From assembly GCA_964432995.1 (NCBI GenBank), contig CAYSPU010000158.1:1-13870 (forward strand): 13,870 nt of DNA, read 5' to 3'. Every line of letters begins with the position of its first letter. Within the stretch, counting starts at the first letter, position 1. The translations under genes were made by a program, and so were the position numbers. The notes beneath the pieces were generated by a model. It did not search any database, was not told the origin of the DNA, and saw nothing but the letters and a program-made list of their open reading frames with translations. Below, piece after piece: positions 1 to 5,815 of the stretch. The DNA comes from CAYSPU01 sp964432995. GTDB taxonomy: Bacteria > Verrucomicrobiota > Verrucomicrobiia > Limisphaerales > JAHDYP01.

Positions 1-39
1 ACCTTTCACCCCGAGAGGTTCGGCACCTGCCAGGCACAC

Positions 40-306
40 GAGCGCGACCGGTCCCTCGGTCGCAGCAGCAACGAGCGGGTGGGAGCTGGTCGAAGGTTCG
101 GAGGCGCGTCTGGCGTGTGAGGCTGCTGCCCGCCGGGACGGCGGGCGGTCCGGGGCCGGAGCGCGACCGGTCCCTCGGTCGCAGCAGCAACGAGCGGTGG
201 GAGGCGGTCGGAGGTTCGGAGGTGCGTCCGGCGTATGGGGCTGCTGCCCGCCGGGACGGCGGGCGGTCCGGCGGAGCGCGACCGGTCCCTCGGTCGCAGC
301 AGCAAC
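40..306 (+). repeat. Family A hairpin repeat, three head-to-tail copies (third partial)
   Basis: Copies begin at 40, 159 and 274 (spacing 119 and 115 bp); the third diverges after about 305. Each full unit carries two perfect palindromic cores. One is GCGACCG-6 nt-CGGTCGC (44-63 in copy 1). The other is CCCGCCG-GGA-CGGCGGG (129-145 in copy 1). The second core ends in a GCGGTCCGG word. Related units occur in inverted orientation at 8737-8928. The structure resembles REP/BIME-type intergenic elements, but I do not recognise a named family. Confidence 0.85.
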
Positions 307-425
307 CACAGGCCAAGAGACCATCGAGAGTCCGACAGCGCGCTCGATCACCGAGCGGCCAGACGTTGCTGGCCGCCCACCGGCAACCTGGGGATGCACC
401 GGATTAGGATTGAGGGGGGACCGAG

Positions 426-491
426 CGGGTCTTGGTCGGACCACGACAAGCGGTTCATCGGGTCTTGGTCGGACCACGACAAGCGGTTCAT
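426..491 (+). repeat. Exact 33-bp tandem duplication
   Basis: Positions 426-458 and 459-491 are identical 33-mers directly abutting each other. Each unit contains CTTGGTCG...CGACAAG, which can fold into a short hairpin with one bulged G. 33 is a multiple of 3, so a frame crossing it repeats an 11-residue peptide, but no real gene is apparent. It could be a young slippage duplication or a duplicated protein-binding site. Confidence 0.9.
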
Positions 492-712
492 TCTGAGCCG
501 CTTCTTGCCTTCCCGTAGCCGCCAAGGAGGCCTGTGGGCCGATTCTCTGGTCCGAAAGCGGCCCCATCCTTCTCCCGCAACACCCACGCGCCACCGGTCT
601 CACCGAGAAGCGAGGGTGGACAACGGGGAACGGGAGTCGCTATGTTGTGGCGTATCGGCGGACCAGCCGAGGCTGACTGGCGCGCCTCGGCGCACCCGCC
701 GCGTTCGACATC

Positions 713-1006
713 ATGAGAGCACACTGGCTGCTGATCGGTTTGTTGGCCTTCCTGGTCGGATGCGGCGGAGGCGATGGAACACCATCGGCGCAAGACGAGG
801 CGACACAGGCCCGAGAAGCCCAGATCGCCGCCACGCTGAAGGACCTGACCCAACTAGTGCGGAAGTACAGTGTCGAGCAGCGGCAGACCCCGAAGAACCT
901 GGACGAGCTCGTCGCCAAGGGTTACCTGAGCCAAATTCCCGAGGCCCCGGCCGGAAAGAAGTTCGCCATCGACAAGAACCTGCAGGTCTACGTGTCCGAC
1001 CGATAA
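713..1006 (+). CDS. Small lipoprotein with pseudopilin-like globular core
   Basis: A 97-residue protein. The N-terminus has a short hydrophobic stretch (residues 4-16) ending in a lipobox L14-V15-G16-C17, so it should be exported, lipidated on Cys17 and held in a membrane facing the periplasm. After a Gly/Ser/Asp linker, residues 30-97 form a helix followed by a segment of the type TPKNLDELVAKGYL and ending KNLQVYVSDR. This pattern resembles the periplasmic half of GspG-like type II secretion pseudopilins but lacks their FTLIEL membrane helix. It ends 19 bp before a prepilin-type gene, suggesting co-transcription and a shared pilus- or secretion-related role. No strong Shine-Dalgarno precedes the ATG. 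The exact function is unknown; lipoprotein export is well supported. Confidence 0.75.
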   Translation: MRAHWLLIGLLAFLVGCGGGDGTPSAQDEATQAREAQIAATLKDLTQLVRKYSVEQRQTPKNLDELVAKGYLSQIPEAPAGKKFAIDKNLQVYVSDR

Positions 1007-1025
1007 CCTCGTCCCGTAGGATGTT

Positions 1026-1970
1026 ATGCGCAGCGATCATCGCGAACCAACGGCCCGGTTTCGGGCGCCGGGCGCGAGCGGGGGACTCGAGCGCCGTCTC
1101 TGGGGGCGCGCCTTCACGCTGATCGAGTTGCTGGTGGTGATTGCGATCATCGGGATTCTGGCCAGCCTCCTGTTGCCGGCCCTGGCGGGCGCGAAAGCGC
1201 GCGCACAGCGGCTGAAGTGCACCGCCCAGCAGAAACAGTTGGGACTCGGCTTCACCCTGTTCACCACGGACCACGAGGACCGGTTCCCGCCCACCGCCTA
1301 CTCGACGGGAGATTACCAGTACCAACTCTCCTGGGACGACTACCTGCATCGCTACATCGGGGGTTCGGCCCCGAACGCGGACCTCGAGGTCGGCATTTCG
1401 GGCGGCCTGGCCGATCGATCGACGATCCCGCAGATCCTGAAATGCCCCGCCGACCGGATCGAGATCACGATCACTTGGGCGGTCTTCGGCCAGCGGCGAA
1501 CCTACGCGATGAACTACGCCGGGCCCTCCTTCATGCTGACATCCCGAAGCGCCTCGTTGCCGCCGCCGCATTACGGCGTGGGAGTCTACTACGAATACCG
1601 CGGGGTCGCGCCGGGCGCGTTGCCGGACTGGAATGCGCCCGGGTATCGGGACAACGTGGTGCAGGAGCCCTCCGGGACCATCCTGCTCGTGGAACAACCC
1701 GAGGGCGGGAACATCGCCGGCAACGATTGGCCTTCGTTCTCGATGGGCCCCACCGGCCCGGCCCAGGGCGGTTACTCCGAACAAAGTCCCTACCAGATCG
1801 TCACCGGCGGCAAACAGAAGTGGGGCGAGACCACCTACGGGCTCCATGCCAAACGGTTCAATTACCTCTTCCACGACGGCCACGTGTCCACTCTCCGCAT
1901 CACGGACACCGTCGGCACCGGCACCACGAATGCCCCCAAAGGCATGTGGACGATGGTCCCGGGCGATTGA
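1026..1970 (+). CDS. Prepilin-type N-terminal cleavage / H-X9-DG domain protein
   Basis: A 314-residue protein. After a 28-residue basic leader comes the prepilin processing site R-A-F-T-L-I-E-L (F30 is the predicted first mature residue). A continuous membrane helix follows to about residue 52 and ends in LLPALA, the class III signal handled by a prepilin peptidase. The globular domain carries a C-terminal H-X9-DG motif, with H274 followed by D284-G285, which defines the prepilin-type processing-associated family abundant in Verrucomicrobiota and Planctomycetota. The residue before F30 is Ala rather than the usual Gly. These proteins are thought to be pseudopilin-like surface or periplasmic components, but individual roles are unknown. 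A TAGGA sequence lies 4 nt before the ATG. The gene follows the small lipoprotein after 19 bp, so the two probably form a unit. Confidence 0.9.
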   Translation: MRSDHREPTARFRAPGASGGLERRLWGRAFTLIELLVVIAIIGILASLLLPALAGAKARAQRLKCTAQQKQLGLGFTLFTTDHEDRFPPTAYSTGDYQYQLSWDDYLHRYIGGSAPNADLEVGISGGLADRSTIPQILKCPADRIEITITWAVFGQRRTYAMNYAGPSFMLTSRSASLPPPHYGVGVYYEYRGVAPGALPDWNAPGYRDNVVQEPSGTILLVEQPEGGNIAGNDWPSFSMGPTGPAQGGYSEQSPYQIVTGGKQKWGETTYGLHAKRFNYLFHDGHVSTLRITDTVGTGTTNAPKGMWTMVPGD

Positions 1971-1973
1971 GCC

Positions 1974-2193
1974 GCGTCCCCAGGGTCAGGCGTTAAGAAT
2001 TAAGTTTGGGGCCCGCGATGCGCCTCGAGCTGACGGTAGGGCGACCTCTCCGAGGGCGCCGAAGGACGGTGAGCCGGCACGGCGGCAAGTCAGCAAGTCG
2101 GCCGATGTGCCGCAGTTCCGATCAGGGGCAGCCGCGAGAAAGCGCAGAAAACGCAAAAGGGGCTTCTGGTTCTGTGCCTTTTGCGCCTTTTCG
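1974..2193 (+). repeat. Direct repeat R, left copy (220 bp)
   Basis: Nearly identical to 2349-2584. I count three substitutions plus a 16-bp length difference: one CACGGCGG octamer here against three in the right copy. It contains the GTAGGGCG...GCCGAAGG hairpin and the arms of an A/T-rich inverted repeat (AAGCGCAGAAAACGCAAAAGG paired with CCTTTTGCGCCTTTTCG). It is cut off by the run of N. Confidence 0.9.
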
Positions 2194-2293
2194 NNNNNNN
2201 NNNNNNNNNNNNNNNNNNNNNNNNNNNNNNNNNNNNNNNNNNNNNNNNNNNNNNNNNNNNNNNNNNNNNNNNNNNNNNNNNNNNNNNNNNNNN
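2194..2293. other. Assembly gap (100 N)
   Basis: Exactly 100 undetermined bases, the conventional size for a scaffold gap of unknown length. Both sides are repeats, which is the likely cause of the break. Confidence 0.98.
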
Positions 2294-2348
2294 GGCGCTG
2301 AGCGCGGCGCGTTCTGGCCAGTTGCCGTGCGAGTCGAATCGCCGCTTG
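2294..2348 (+). repeat. 55-bp duplicate of the pdxA 3' coding region
   Basis: Identical over 55 bp to 3065-3119, which encodes about residues 320-337 of PdxA. The match starts at the edge of the N gap and ends where direct repeat R begins (2349). It is too short to be a functional gene piece. It may be a rearrangement scar or an assembly join artefact. Confidence 0.85.
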
Positions 2349-2584
2349 GCGTCCCCAGGGTCAGGCGTTAAGAATTAAGTTTGGGGCCCGCGATGCGCCT
2401 CGAGCTGACGGTAGGGCGCCCTCTCCGAGGGCGCCGAAGGACGGTGAGCCGGCACGGCGGCACGGCGGCACGGCGGCGAGTCAGCAAGTCGGCCGATGTG
2501 CCGCAGTTCCGATCAGGGGCAGCCGCGAAAAAGCGCAGAAAACGCAAAAGGGGCTTCTGGTTCTGTGCCTTTTGCGCCTTTTCG
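2349..2584 (+). repeat. Direct repeat R, right copy (236 bp)
   Basis: Offset 375 bp from the left copy. It holds three tandem CACGGCGG octamers where the left copy has one. Here the inverted repeat is complete: GCCGCGAAAA near 2520 pairs with TTTTCGCGGC ending about 2588, giving a long imperfect stem rich in AAAAGCGC/GCGCCTTTT. Within it, 2411-2440 carries a perfect 9-bp stem hairpin. Confidence 0.9.
2411..2440 (+). repeat. Family C hairpin (GTAGGGCGC...GCCGAAGG)
   Basis: Stem GGCGCCCTC (2415-2423), loop TCC, stem GAGGGCGCC (2427-2435), flanked by GTAG and GAAGG. The same skeleton with different stem bases occurs at 8580-8607 and, inverted, at 3007-3034, so stem changes are compensated on both arms. 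This is a dispersed structured repeat. Confidence 0.8.
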
Positions 2585-2650
2585 CGGCTCAAGTCCCCGC
2601 TTTGCCGCACCCACTCATGGGACGAACCCAGGACGCTGCGTGCCCCTTCC

Positions 2651-2680
2651 GATCCGTGTTGATCCGTGTCCATCCGTGGT
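2651..2680 (+). repeat. 10-bp tandem phrase, three near-identical units
   Basis: Units GATCCGTGTT, GATCCGTGTC and CATCCGTGGT run head to tail. Related ATCCGCG-type units recur at 5720-5815. No coding function is suggested. Confidence 0.8.
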
Positions 2681-2720
2681 TCAACTTGGGTTTTCGGTCC
2701 ATGCGGTGAGTCCTTGGTTT

Positions 2721-2792
2721 CTTCGCGTCTTGGTTGTTCGTCCTCTTCGACCGGCTCGGTGGGACAAACAACAAAGACACTAAGACGCGAAG
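2721..2792. repeat. Inverted repeat with CTTCGCGTCTT arms
   Basis: CTTCGCGTCTT (2721-2731) is the reverse complement of AAGACGCGAAG (2782-2792). Flanking TTGTT/AACAA stretches extend the similarity imperfectly. It lies between other intergenic repeats. Confidence 0.7.
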
Positions 2793-2919
2793 GGGACCGG
2801 ATCGAAACCGTCGGTCAGACGGTGGTAGAGAAGTTGACCGTGCCTGGTCTTGAACAGAAGGTAACGGAGCAAACGAAGGATCGGGATTCCTCCCCTTGCC
2901 TTCCGTGAGCTGCTTCTGT

Positions 2920-2939
2920 TTTCGCGGGAATTCGCGAAA
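2920..2939. repeat. Small GAATTCGCG-type hairpin
   Basis: TTTCGCG (2920-2926), 6-nt loop, CGCGAAA (2933-2939), followed by another ATTCGCG unit. It is downstream of pdxA on the minus strand but has no T-run, so it is a repeat element rather than a convincing terminator. Confidence 0.55.
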
Positions 2940-2999
2940 TTCGCGTCCAGACCCTACCGGCCAGTCGGCACGCCTGAACAGCTGGATGCCAGCAGTCGG

Positions 3000-4076
3000 T
3001 CACTTCCCTTCGGCGCGCTGCGGAGAGCGCGCCCTACCGTTCGTGGTAGCCGCCGACGTCTGTCGGCGCTGAGCGCGGCGCGTTCTGGCCAGTTGCCGTG
3101 CGAGTCGAATCGCCGCTTGCGTGCTGGACGGACTGGCCACGCCGCGCCCCGCGATGTCGAAGGCGGTGCCGTGATCGGGCGATGTGCGGATGAACGGCAG
3201 TCCCAGCGTCCAGTTCACCCCGGTCTCGAAGGCCACAACCTTCAGCGGCGCCAGCCCCTGGTCGTGGTACATCGCCACCACCGCGTCAAACTCGCCCTGA
3301 TACGCCGCGTGGAACACCGTGTCGCCCGCCAGCGGACCGACCACGTCGCGTCCGGCCGCGCGCGCCGCCCGCACCGCCGGTCCCACGATCCGTAGTTCTT
3401 CATCGCCCATCTTGCCGCCTTCACCGGCATGCGGATTCAGGCCGCAAACCGCGATCCGCGCCCGGGTCAAGCCCAGATCCGCACAGGCCTCGGCCGTCAG
3501 ATCGATGACCTCACGGATCTTCTCCAGGCTGAGCCGATCCGCCACCTGCCGCAGCGGGACATGGTTGGTGGCCAGGGCCACCCGCAACCAGCGCCCGTCG
3601 CTCCCCTGCCCCAGCAGCATCATCGCCGTTCGCGACGTCTTCGTCAGCTCGGAGAGAAACTCCGTCTGCCCGACGAACAACTCGCCGCTGCGGATCACCG
3701 ACTCCTTGCTGAGGGGAGCCGTGACGAGCGCCGCCAATTCCCCCGCCAGGCAGCGTTTTGCTCCTTCTCGCAGCCAGGCCAAGGCCGCCTGCGCCGCTCG
3801 AGGATCGCCCGCCGGCAGGTTCGGTGGCAGCGGCTCGGCCAGCGGCTGGATCCAGCGCAGCCGTCCCTCCGCCAACCCCCGGTCCAGCACCTCCCAGGCG
3901 GAACTCAATGCGGGAATGGCACTCCGCAGCCGCTCGAGGACGGCGGCGTCGCCGACCAGCGCATATCGGGTCGGATCGGCGGGCAACTCGGTCGCCAGCG
4001 CCTTGGCCACCACTTCCGGGCCAACGCCCGTAACATCGCCCAAGGTGATCCCGACTGTGGAAAGCGAAGCGGTCAT
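3000..4076 (-). CDS. pdxA: 4-hydroxythreonine-4-phosphate dehydrogenase
   Basis: A 358-residue cytoplasmic NAD-dependent, divalent-metal enzyme of pyridoxal 5'-phosphate synthesis (the DXP-dependent route). It oxidises 4-phosphohydroxy-L-threonine, and its product is joined to deoxyxylulose phosphate by PdxJ. Visible signatures: GDVTGVGPE (14-22), TAPLSKES, LATNHVPL, NPHAGEGG with metal ligand H216, MYHDQG with metal ligand H271, and LGLPFIRTSPDHGTA. The third expected ligand, the His of GHTEF, is Gln137 (GQTEF) here. I chose the ATG at 4076 because the upstream GTG at 4121 would add residues encoded by repeat-like spacer. The last 25-30 residues are Arg/Ser-rich, encoded partly by a dispersed hairpin repeat, and exceed the usual family length. 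It lies downstream of surA, as in the E. coli surA-pdxA order. Confidence 0.93.
   Translation of the reverse strand: MTASLSTVGITLGDVTGVGPEVVAKALATELPADPTRYALVGDAAVLERLRSAIPALSSAWEVLDRGLAEGRLRWIQPLAEPLPPNLPAGDPRAAQAALAWLREGAKRCLAGELAALVTAPLSKESVIRSGELFVGQTEFLSELTKTSRTAMMLLGQGSDGRWLRVALATNHVPLRQVADRLSLEKIREVIDLTAEACADLGLTRARIAVCGLNPHAGEGGKMGDEELRIVGPAVRAARAAGRDVVGPLAGDTVFHAAYQGEFDAVVAMYHDQGLAPLKVVAFETGVNWTLGLPFIRTSPDHGTAFDIAGRGVASPSSTQAAIRLARQLARTRRAQRRQTSAATTNGRARSPQRAEGK
3007..3034 (-). repeat. Family C hairpin repeat inside the pdxA 3' end
   Basis: These 28 bp are the exact reverse complement of 8580-8607. They encode part of the last dozen residues of PdxA (an NGRARSPQRAEG-type tail), so the repeat appears to have extended or replaced the natural C-terminus. 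Confidence 0.85.
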
Positions 4077-4209
4077 GAAGCGGGGCGCATCCCCCTCATC
4101 CGTCCCGCGGCTGCGGGACACCCTCTCCCCGTCCGCGGGGGCGAGGGGGGCGGATGCACAGAGAGGTCACCCAGAAAACAGCCCGGGGAAAGGGTTAGGC
4201 AAAGGGAAA

Positions 4210-4288
4210 GCGCTGCCGCGGCAGCGCACTCCAAGACGCAGGCGCGGTCCGGCGGCGTGTTCGAGGGCGCGGGAGCGTCCTGGAGTGC
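4210..4288. repeat. Palindrome plus inverted-arm repeat
   Basis: 4210-4227 is a perfect 18-nt palindrome (GCGCTGCCGCGGCAGCGC). It is followed by GCACTCCAAGAC (4226-4237), which pairs with GTCCTGGAGTGC (4277-4288; the outer 8 bp are perfect). This gives a stem-loop of about 63 nt with GC-rich interior. Confidence 0.75.
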
Positions 4289-4430
4289 GGCGCTGCGGTG
4301 CCGCTTTGGGCGGGAAAGGGACGGAGCGGCCGCTTTCATCCGAAGTGGCATCCCAGAATGGGTAGGGGGATTCATGGGAAGCCGCGACACCCAGCCGTCC
4401 GACGCGCCTTGCGCCCACGAACTGTGTAGC

Positions 4431-4472
4431 GCCGGCTTTCCAGCCGGCATGACGCCGACAGGAATGTCGGCG
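4431..4472. repeat. Double-hairpin repeat
   Basis: First hairpin GCCGGCT-TTCC-AGCCGGC (4431-4448). Second hairpin CGCCGACA-GGAA-TGTCGGCG (4453-4472). The two perfect stems are separated by 4 nt, a typical tandem-hairpin intergenic element. Confidence 0.8.
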
Positions 4473-4573
4473 CGACGGCCGCGCCCACCGAAACAGCTTG
4501 CTGAGCGATTGCCATTCAATCTCCCGGTCTGGAACGTAGAGCGGCGCGCCTCGGTCCGGGCTCCCGGCCAAAC

Positions 4574-4608
4574 GCAAATCTCACACGCTCGAAGCGTGTG
4601 AGATTTGC
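4574..4608 (-). terminator. Perfect 16-bp stem hairpin immediately after surA
   Basis: GCAAATCTCACACGCT (4574-4589), loop CGA, AGCGTGTGAGATTTGC (4593-4608), only 3 nt past the surA stop codon. The position fits an intrinsic terminator or mRNA 3'-end stabiliser. On the minus strand the stem is followed by GTTTGG rather than a clear T-run, so termination efficiency is uncertain; it may also be a repeat. Confidence 0.55.
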
Positions 4609-4611
4609 GGG

Positions 4612-5598
4612 CTAGAACTGGTAGAAATAGCGGACATGCGCTTTTTTCTGCAGCCTCTCGATCCAAGCTTTCCGCAAGCGCTGTTGCTCCCGGTCCAGGA
4701 GGATTTGTTCGATCTCGTCCCGCGCCTCGGCCAGCGGCCGGGTGCGTGCCGACCGAGCTTCCTCCGCCAGGAGGATCCAGCAGGCTTCGTCGGTCTGGAT
4801 CACCTCGCTGAACTCGCCGGCCTTCAGCGAGAACGCCACTTTGTCCAGCTCCGGCCCGCGGCTGCCGCGGTCGATCCAGCCAATCTCCCCGGCATCGCGT
4901 CGCGCGTAGTCCGTGTGGGTGGCGGCCAGTTCCTTGAAGTCTTCCCCGGCCTGAAGGCGGGCGCGCAGTTGGTCGGCCAGTTGGCGGGTCGCCTCGCGGT
5001 CGCGCTCCGGCTTGTAGGCCAACACAATCATGCGCAGCTTGACCTGGTCGCCCACCTGGAAATCCTTCTGGTGCTCCCGGTAGTAGCTCTCGATCTTGTA
5101 GGGAGAAACCAGAACCTCCGAATGGACGTTCATGGCTTCCATGCTGCGCACGATGAAGCGCTCGCGCTCCTGGCGTTTGAACGTCTCGTAACTCATCCCG
5201 CGGTCGTAGAGCGTGCGGATGAGCGTGGCGCGATCGCCGAACTGCCGCCGGATGCGGTCCTTGATCTGCTGCTCAATGATTACATCGGGCAACTGGTACT
5301 TCCCGGACGTTTCGAAGTCGTGAAGGATCAGCTCGCGTTCGACGAGGGCGACGAGCGTCTCGCGTTCGAGCTGGGCACGGTAGTCGCGGTAGGCCTGCGC
5401 ATCGGACCGGTATCGCTGCTGCGCTTCCTCGATCCGTTCCCGGGGGATCGCGTTCTTCACCTCCGCGAGCGTGATGATCTTGTCATTCACGATGGCGGCG
5501 AAACCGTTCAGCAGAGTCGGCTGCGCCTCCTGGCTCCGGCCGCCGGACGCAACCAGGAGCATCGCCCCGAGCACCGCGATGTGGACTGGCAATCTCAT
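4612..5598 (-). CDS. surA: SurA-like periplasmic chaperone / PpiC-type peptidyl-prolyl isomerase
   Basis: A 328-residue protein. Residues 1-23 form a signal peptide (basic MR start, hydrophobic core to about residue 18, then SGGRSQ), so it should act in the periplasm. Residues 30-165 resemble the SurA N-terminal chaperone domain, opening with GFAAIVNDKIITLAEV and rich in long charged helices. Residues about 186-280 form one parvulin (PpiC) domain with the expected VKLRMIVL strand, EDFKELAATHT helix, GEIGWIDRG turn and AFSLKAGEFSEVIQT segment. A C-terminal helix returns to the chaperone domain. E. coli SurA has two parvulin domains; this shorter form has one. The family assists outer-membrane protein folding. 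I chose the ATG at 5598 because it begins directly at the signal peptide; a GTG at 5634 would add 12 residues. It lies between fabD and pdxA on the same strand. Confidence 0.85.
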   Translation of the reverse strand: MRLPVHIAVLGAMLLVASGGRSQEAQPTLLNGFAAIVNDKIITLAEVKNAIPRERIEEAQQRYRSDAQAYRDYRAQLERETLVALVERELILHDFETSGKYQLPDVIIEQQIKDRIRRQFGDRATLIRTLYDRGMSYETFKRQERERFIVRSMEAMNVHSEVLVSPYKIESYYREHQKDFQVGDQVKLRMIVLAYKPERDREATRQLADQLRARLQAGEDFKELAATHTDYARRDAGEIGWIDRGSRGPELDKVAFSLKAGEFSEVIQTDEACWILLAEEARSARTRPLAEARDEIEQILLDREQQRLRKAWIERLQKKAHVRYFYQF

Positions 5599-5719
5599 CG
5601 AATCGCACGACAACTTAGGGGCGCCCTCGGTCACCGGTCAAGCGCATCCCGGACCCTCAAGAACCACCGCGGATCGCAGGACGGGCACGGAGGCGTGAGG
5701 ATTCCTCAACCGCTTCCTC

Positions 5720-5815
5720 CATCCGCCCATCCGCGTTCATCCGCGGTCTCCCCCGAAGATGATCCGCCGTCATCGGCGACATCCGCGGTCAAACCACCGG
5801 TCCGATCCGCGGTCA
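5720..5815. repeat. Tandem/dispersed ATCCGCG 10-mer cluster
   Basis: CATCCGCC, CATCCGCGTT and CATCCGCGGT run head to tail at 5720-5747, followed by spaced copies CATCCGCGGTCA (5780-5791) and GATCCGCGGTCA (5804-5815). The last copy supplies the fabD stop codon (TGA, complement of 5813-5815). The motif is the same class as 2651-2680. Confidence 0.75.

Larger units (their letters stand above)
1..712. other. Gene-free, repeat-rich spacer
   Basis: I see no convincing gene here. Open frames through this stretch translate to Arg/Pro/Ser-rich low-complexity sequence produced by repeat arrays. The stretch holds a hairpin-bearing repeat in three head-to-tail copies (40-306) and an exact 33-bp tandem duplication (426-491). 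From 492 to 712 I see nothing recognisable other than the region leading into the lipoprotein gene; no clear -10/-35 pair stands out. Confidence 0.7.
1971..2999. other. Gene-free repeat cluster containing an assembly gap
   Basis: Apart from 100 undetermined bases, everything recognisable here is repetitive: a 220/236-bp direct repeat pair, a 55-bp copy of the pdxA 3' region, GC hairpins, a 10-bp tandem motif, a pair of inverted 11-mers and a GAATTCGCG-type hairpin. No open frame shows natural protein composition. It separates the plus-strand prepilin gene from the convergent pdxA gene. Confidence 0.75.
4077..4611. other. Spacer between surA and pdxA, filled with repeats
   Basis: No gene found. 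It holds: a C-rich/G-rich inverted segment (about 4085-4150, CCCGCGG...CCGCGGG type); a perfect palindrome and inverted arms (4210-4288); a double hairpin (4431-4472); and a perfect 16-bp stem directly after the surA stop. A pdxA promoter may lie here because the spacer is long and a putative terminator follows surA, but I cannot point to one. Confidence 0.65.

Noticed and set aside
40..306. CRISPR array
   Set aside because: Repeat units are about 115 bp, imperfect and internally palindromic with no regular unique spacers.
235..1122. Long plus-strand frame of 295 codons across the first repeats and the lipoprotein gene
   Set aside because: Composition is Arg/Pro/Ser-rich, it runs through the tandem repeats and lies in a different frame from the clear lipoprotein; it is a high-GC shadow.
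711..1883. Minus-strand frame of 390 codons opposite the lipoprotein and prepilin genes
   Set aside because: The plus-strand genes show lipobox, FTLIEL and H-X9-DG motifs; the opposite frame has none and is an antisense shadow typical of high GC.
2368..2673. Frames through direct repeat R and the N gap
   Set aside because: Sequence is inverted repeats and octamers; some frames include undetermined bases; no protein-like pattern.
2920..2939. Terminator for pdxA
   Set aside because: The 7-bp stem lacks a following T-run on the minus strand and belongs to a GAATTCGCG repeat type.
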